Origin: Bimastos eiseni
Lineage: Eukaryota; Annelida; Clitellata; Crassiclitellata; Lumbricidae
Assembly (NCBI GenBank): GCA_959347315.1
Contig: OY365810.1
Coordinates: 23,775,906-23,839,905 of the forward strand
Length of the DNA: 64,000 nt
Reading direction: 5' to 3'
Every line of letters starts with the position of its first letter. The stretch's first letter is position 1. Both the position numbers and the translations under genes were made by a program. Below the pieces are notes generated by a model. The model worked only from the letters and a program-made list of their open reading frames with translations. It had not been told where the DNA came from and made no database searches. Of this stretch, positions 58,294 to 64,000 are shown piece after piece.

Positions 58294-58740
58294 ATGCTAC
58301 AGATAATATTGGCAATGATCTATGGAGCAGAGGCCTGGACACTGATGAAGAAACAAGAAGGGCTATTGGTGAGAACGAAGATGAGAATGCTGAGGTGTAT
58401 GTTTGCAGTATCACTTTGGGATGAAAAAGAAGCGAAGAAAACAGAAAGACGCTGGGAGTGGCATGAATTACGGAAAAAAATGCGAAAGACCAGAATGAGA
58501 TGGTACGGCTATGTAATTAGAAGAGAGGACGAAAGCTGCATTAAAAGAATTATGAGGGCGAATGTCAACGGACGACGCAGTCGGGACGACAGAAAAGGAG
58601 ATGGGAAGATATGATTCAAAAAGGCATGAAGATTCTTCAATTTAAAAAAAGACACTGATGAGAGAGTCAAGTGGAGAGATATGATCCGTGTGGCTGACCC
58701 CTCCCTCTATTGTGAGGGATTAATTCAAGCCTGAAGGAGA
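58294..58740 (+). mobile_element. LINE reverse transcriptase 3' fragment
   Basis: An ORF of 106 codons (58294-58614) reads MIYGAEAWTLMKKQEGLLVR, MRMLRCM, RMRWYGYVIRRED and NGRRSRD. This is the standard C-terminal region of endonuclease-type LINE reverse transcriptases. Downstream, MIRVADPSLYCEGLIQA continues the similarity in another frame. A dead 5'-truncated copy. Confidence 0.8.
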
Positions 58741-60642
58741 ATATATAGGCTTACTGCTAAAGGTCTCGCACGTACTTTTATAAGTTGACGTGCAGACTAA
58801 TGCGGTACTACGTGAACAGTTAATTTTTGTCTGTTATCTTGATCCATGACCTTCACCAAGAAATAAGTCTGAAGGTTCTGTTTTTTGTTTCCTGGATATT
58901 TAATGACCAGGTCACTTGGTGCATCTTTTTGACCGACCACCTGCATTTGTGTATGTTAGAGAATTCGTGCAGCAACGTGTGCTGCTTCTCACCTACAGAT
59001 ACAAAAGGACAAATTAAAGACATCGCATCAATTGATACCTATCACTTCATCTCCCGTCAGCTGGTCCCCTTCACCTCGTCCCATGTCAATTGGTCCCCTC
59101 GTCAATTGATCTCCTCGTTAATTGATCCCCTCGTCAATTGATTCCCTCAAATCTCTAGGCTGCGCGTCACAGACTTTTAGCTGAGACTGTTAGTAAGCAA
59201 AAGATTGATTTTACAGAATTGAAAAATAACAAATTCATAACCAGGCTTCGTGTCACTCCGCGCTGCAACCGCTTACATGTACGGCCGTTCGGAGATTCTT
59301 TATATCTCAGAGCAATGGTTCATTTATCTCATGCATAGACGCTTATGCTCAAGATTTTATGCTGATTTGCTAATCATACTCTCAATAACGCCAAGTCAAA
59401 TTTTACATAATAGATGCCTACGCACGACTACTTCAAGCATAGGCGTTGCTCTGGATAAAGAATGGCGTCTGCAATAATATGGCCATCAAGTAATCATTGC
59501 ATTGCAGTGCTTCTTCTCTGCTGAACGTACAACGGGACACCTACCATGCAACGCAGGAAGAACGGTAAGTGAATTTTCCTGACAAGTCGGATATTGTTTT
59601 GTTTGCCTGGACAAACATCGGCGCTGGAGTTTATTTGCCGAAGAGTCGTCATTAATATCATTGCATTTAGACGACAGTCGTGTCGCATAACAACTTCAGA
59701 TTTCTAGAAAGGTCCGAGTTCTAAAGTTATTATTGGAAATCCCCCATCGAAATGTATAGCCTTCGGAATTAATTGTGTCTTGGTTTCGGAGCGCCACTGG
59801 TTTATGCTTCTTGCGTGTTATTATTCTACCTAGAAATATGTACACCTAAGTGCGGATATGCTTACTTACTTGAATAGAAGTTGAGAATTATAACTAAGGT
59901 CTACTAAGTATTGGACAATTTTTCTGTCCGTATATAGAATCGCTGTTGACGTAAGAGATTGCTAGGAAAAATGAGCCAAAATCAGATAACCGTATATTCC
60001 TAGCTCATCGAAGGTCGTTGGAAAACAGGAAGCATAAGGAATTCCCACTATAAATGGCTCTGCTTATGTATTCCCACCGGTTCGATTTTGACTACCAATC
60101 CCACCGAAATTGTCCAATTAAGACACACGTCATTGGCTTCATCAGGAAAAGCTGTAGTCATTTACAGGCGCTGATTCTATCCGACCGAGCTTAGGGCAAT
60201 ATACTCCATGAGCTGTTCTGTCGCTGGCTGTCTGTGCGCTTATCTGTCTGCCTGTGTCACTGTCTGTCTGTTTGTCTGTATGGCGTAATTGCGGAGCTGA
60301 GTATTTGACCGAAACTGGCGAGCTATTCATTATAACGACGACCTTTTCGTCGTCGTCGTCGGTCGTTGGGACGACGCCAGAGACTCTTTCCTTCTCTGCC
60401 TGGTCGCCGCCGCTCATCAGTGTCAATTGTCGGAGTCATGCATATGCCCTTGAGGTGGACTGTGAGGCACCCCACCTCCTTCCCCAAAAACGTCACAAAT
60501 TTCAACAATGAGTATGAACAAGCAGACAGCGGCATACGCAGCACGAGAGGAACAGAAGAATCGAAAAATAAGTATCAAACATCCACTAGAAGTAAATGAG
60601 TTAGGCTGATAGTGATGTGCAAACACCGGTGACGGGAAAATT
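58741..60642. other. No recognised gene
   Basis: A short tandem repeat of TCAATTGATCCCCTCG units lies at 59060-59155. CTGT-rich sequence is near 60220-60280. ORFs here lack domains. Confidence 0.4.
59060..59155 (+). repeat. 17-18 bp tandem repeat
   Basis: Four to five copies of TCAATTGATCCCCTCG with small changes. Confidence 0.7.
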
Positions 60643-61165
60643 TGGTGCCAGACAATTCGACGCAGGTACAGTTCGATCCCAGACAATTTGGCGCAGGTAC
60701 AGTTCGATCCCAGACAATTCGGCGCAGGTACAGTTCGATCCCAGACAATTCGGCGCAGGTACAGTTCGATCCCAGACAATTCGGCACAGGTACAGTTCGA
60801 TCCCAGACAATTCGGCGCAGGTACAGTTCGATCCCAGACAATTTGGCGCAGGTACAGTTCGATCCCAGACAATTCGGCGCAGGTACAGTTCGGTGCCAGA
60901 CAATTCGACGCAGGTACAATTCGATCCCAGACAATTCGACACAGGTATAATTCGATCCCAGACAATTCGGCGCAGGTACAGTTCGATCCCAGACAATTCG
61001 ACACAGGTATAATTCGATCCCAGACAATTCGGCGTAGGTACAGTTCGATCCCAGACAATTTGGCGCAGGTACAATTCGATCCCAGACAATTCGGCGCAGG
61101 TACAATTCGATCCCAGACAAATATTTGGCGCAGGCACACTTGGGTGCCAGACGTATGGACAATTC
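60643..61165 (+). repeat. 31-bp minisatellite, about 16 units
   Basis: The unit is CAGACAATTCGGCGCAGGTA plus CAGTTCGATCC. Sixteen units from 60651 to about 61130 keep a 31-bp step. Because 31 is not a multiple of three, all reading frames on both strands stay open through the array, producing several false ORFs of 100-258 codons. Each full unit contains GTTCGATCCC, a good pol III B-box/T-loop match. Confidence 0.92.
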
Positions 61166-61489
61166 GGCGCATTACAATTCGGTTTGGGTCATGTTTCATG
61201 CTACTTATTGTTGAATGTTAGCAGCTTGAAACTAGTCTTGTTAATCAGTGTATAACTCTAGTTATATTTAGCTTTTTATACATGCCATTTATTCTGTGAC
61301 TCTACCATGGAAAATTTCGCAAACAGTTCTAATGCATCAACTCATCAAACTGTACTTCGCGCCTGAAATCAGTCGGATAATCAGGACGAGCCGTTGCCGT
61401 CGACAGAAATTTGCTGTTGTCATAAGCTGTCGTTAAACTCTGGATCCAATTTAATCATTTTTAATTTCAAACTGACAAACCGCGGTATG

Positions 61490-61615
61490 ACTCCAGGACC
61501 AAGGCCGAGACCAAGACCGAAAGGTCCAAGTCCAAGACCAAGACCGAGACCGAGTGGTCCGAGACCAAGACCAAGACCGATGGTCCGAGACCGAGACCAA
61601 GACCAAGACCGATAC
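61490..61615 (+). repeat. CCAAGACCGAGA minisatellite, array 1
   Basis: Units of 6-12 bp (GACCAAGACCGA) with interspersed GGTCCGA. The same motif makes a second array at 62155-62330, same orientation. Confidence 0.8.
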
Positions 61616-62154
61616 TCTTCTTTTTATAAACAAATCAATTTATGAAGACGCTAAAACGGTTGAACCACTAATTTTACTGCTGAAGAATACTAATCTTAAT
61701 AATGGACCAGAAAACAGTTTTACCGGCCACTGTCAACGTTGCGGGTTCAGCCTTTGGCTTCGGCCTAAGAATATCACACTATATATTACTTACAGTATAC
61801 GATAGGTAAATACTTTAAGACATCTGAATAAGTATATTAACGTTCCGTTTGAATGGTGTACTTGTACCACGGACCTCGTAATTGTAGGTTACCAGTGTCT
61901 ACACGTGGCAGAGCACATAATTATCAGATTGTTCCAAAGCCTTGAAAGTTGTGAATGCAAATTTTTAAATGGCTGACTCCGTTGCATATGCATTTTTTAT
62001 GTCCATAGTAACATGTAGGCCATATAAAGATGGCTAGCACGCCATAAATCGATAACAATCGCGTGGGGCCTAAGTATCCGGTGTCATCTTCGAAAATAAC
62101 CGACAAATATCGAATAAATAGCTCTAATACGGAAAATGATCAAGAACGCTAATT

Positions 62155-62330
62155 TAAGACGGAGACCAATCCCAAGACTGGTGGTCCGAGACCAAGACCA
62201 AGACCGACGCATTCGAGACCAAGACCGAGACCAAGATCTCAAAACCAAGACCGATGCATTCGAGACCAAGACCGCAGTTTTCCTGTCTACGGACCGTCTC
62301 GAGGCCAAGTCTTGAGACCACATCCCTGGT
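62155..62330 (+). repeat. CCAAGACCGAGA minisatellite, array 2
   Basis: GACCAAGACCAAGACCG units with GCATTCGA inserts repeated at 62208 and 62255. Confidence 0.8.
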
Positions 62331-62674
62331 CAACGGGAACCGAACTAGGTTCTTCTGCTTTGCACGCCGGTAACTAAAGAAAGCAGTTAACAATCTAATC
62401 AACGATATTCTATTTCTTGTACCATGTTATGCACCCAATCGAATTCTTTCCTGCGAAAAATTTATGGCGCCGAATTGTCCTATATATCGCATACTTTAGG
62501 ACGACTTGGATTATACCTCAGCATCAGTGGCGAGTCCTATCATTGTAGGGTTAGACAGCGGATTGTTATGTACAGATGCATCTGTAGGATTAAAGATTCG
62601 ACTTAAGAAGTCATTAAGACCCTTATTGCGACACATCAGACCACGTGACTAAGAAGCTATACAGAACTCTACAT

Positions 62675-62722
62675 TATAATTATATATACATATATATATG
62701 TATATATATATAATGCAGAGCT
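62675..62722. repeat. Palindromic TA-rich tract
   Basis: ATTATAATTATATATACATA...TGTATATATATATAAT, an imperfect palindrome of about 48 bp. Confidence 0.65.
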
Positions 62723-64000
62723 CTGTTTCGCCTTTGTCGTGATTCAGAGAGCGCCCGTTGCTTCCAATACTATACAATTGTTATTTGACAATGCCTTACT
62801 TATAAAGCTCAGAAACATAGGCCCGTCTGTTGTCGGTACATAATAAACGCATAACTGTCACCTTAATACTTCAGCTTAGCCTACATAATTATCTGTCAGC
62901 TGAGCTGTTGTCTCCTTGTATGAGTGCATTGTTCTCTGTATTGACGTCGCATAATTTGTGGGTTTCGGATTGTGTTGAAAGAAATTGTATATAATTAGAG
63001 TGAGATGTCTCAATAATTGGCAATATTTTATGCGAGGCAAGAGAATCGTTCATACTGCTTGCGACGACAGTCTGTATGCATGTAGGCATGCGACGATGGC
63101 TTCAATTGTCTAATCTTAGTAGCTTCCATAGCACCACTGTAATAAACCAATGGGTTTGAAGCTATCGGTTGAGTAGACACGCGCCAATGCATTCTTGTAA
63201 TGTATTGGCTGATTATTGGGTAGGGTACGTATAAATAAACTCTCGGTGTTTTCATTAATGCTGTGTAAACAGATTATGACGACGACGTGTTGTAAGCTTT
63301 TATGTCGGTCGATAAACTACTGGAACAGTGAGTGATGAAGGATATATATATATGTATATATAAAGCGAATATATATATATACAAAGCGAATCAACCGATT
63401 GGTGTTCTTAATGTCAACTGCCTATCCGCATCTCGGCAGCTGCTGTTGAGGGCAGGCCAAATACACAGACCAAATGCACAGGTCACTAAAATGCACGGAC
63501 CAAATGCACCTGTCAGATGCACAGGCCTAATGCACAGGCCTAATGCACAGGCAACTTCGTCGGCAGGTAGAGCTCTCGATGAGGGAAATGTTACGCACAG
63601 GACTTTCACTTCGAAGTTAACAAATATCCTATAGATATCTACATTAGAATTGAAGCTCAATCATTGTCCTCAGCTTTTCTTCTACTCTCCTCTATAGTCC
63701 ACATACCTTTTGATGTTTTCCATGTTCGTGAAATCCAATTCTACGTCAGTTTGATCAGATAATGAGGACGGTCCTCCTAAACAGCCTTCACCTGGTCACT
63801 GCATATAGGCTATAGCTAATTACAACTTGGTTCTGGCAACTCGTCCTATTAGAAATATGTTCCTTTCAACTGTTGCTTGTCTTCACTGACAATTGCTCGC
63901 ATTTCTGGCTCCCACGGTAGGCACCAGACACTTACAAAGCCTCCATAATGTCCAACCGGGATGCCGTCATGTGACCCAAAATTAATCTATAGCGCAGCGA
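62723..64000. other. No confirmed gene
   Basis: Apart from the TA tract at 63340-63385 and the AATGCAC repeat, only weak minus-strand exon-like intervals exist (63711-63782 and about 63930-63955). They do not match SCYL2 and their phases conflict. Confidence 0.35.
63465..63555 (+). repeat. CAAATGCACAGG tandem repeat
   Basis: Seven or eight degenerate 12-14 bp units around AATGCACRG. Confidence 0.75.

Noticed and set aside
60423..61221. Six long overlapping ORFs on both strands
   Set aside because: All result from the 31-bp minisatellite, which stays open in every frame.
63711..63782. Possible minus-strand exon with TTTAG acceptor and AAAAG|GTATGT donor (ELDFTNMENIK)
   Set aside because: Good signals, but no homology to the missing SCYL2 N-terminus, and no partner exon with a consistent phase.

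Overview
The window looks like animal nuclear DNA: AT-rich, with small exons in long introns, GT-AG splice sites, many microsatellites and fragments of non-LTR retrotransposons. Two things point to a deuterostome, most likely an echinoderm. The palindrome TAGGCCTA occurs at least 19 times by hand count (under 1 expected), a composition habit I associate with echinoderm DNA. There is also a Gmr1-type Ty3/gypsy element, a group described from deuterostomes. The species assignment is an inference.

Layout. At 0.58-2.86 kb on the minus strand, three phase-matched exons encode a secreted single-domain fucolectin-type (FTP, F5/8-type C-like) protein. At 9.2-12.1 kb on the plus strand is an intact intronless-ORF homeobox gene with a TATA box and poly(A) signal. 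Its homeodomain is highly atypical, with Asp at position 51. From about 19.3 to 56.9 kb on the minus strand, thirteen in-phase exons encode a SCYL2-like pseudokinase with HEAT-like repeats; its N-terminal exon was not found. At 21.0-29.7 kb, apparently inside a SCYL2-like intron, lies a second copy of the homeobox segment. It is disrupted by an 8-bp frameshift deletion and by a 6.3-kb LTR retrotransposon (21.74-28.03 kb) whose integrase lies upstream of reverse transcriptase. The first copy still holds the empty insertion site, so the insertion came after the duplication.

Most of the remainder is intronic or intergenic. It holds CR1/L2-like and other LINE 3' ends, tRNA-derived SINE-like pieces, short dispersed repeats, and tandem arrays: a 31-bp minisatellite at 60.64-61.17 kb, a 52-bp higher-order repeat at 39.3-39.76 kb, a degenerate array at 46.97-47.55 kb, and CAT/GTC-type trinucleotide tracts at 6.7 and 45.2 kb.

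The genes are not a functional pathway. The striking relationship is evolutionary: duplicated homeobox segments with sharply different divergence along their length, a retrotransposon in one of them, and a long minus-strand housekeeping-type gene as host. No tRNA, rRNA, CRISPR or prokaryotic feature was seen.
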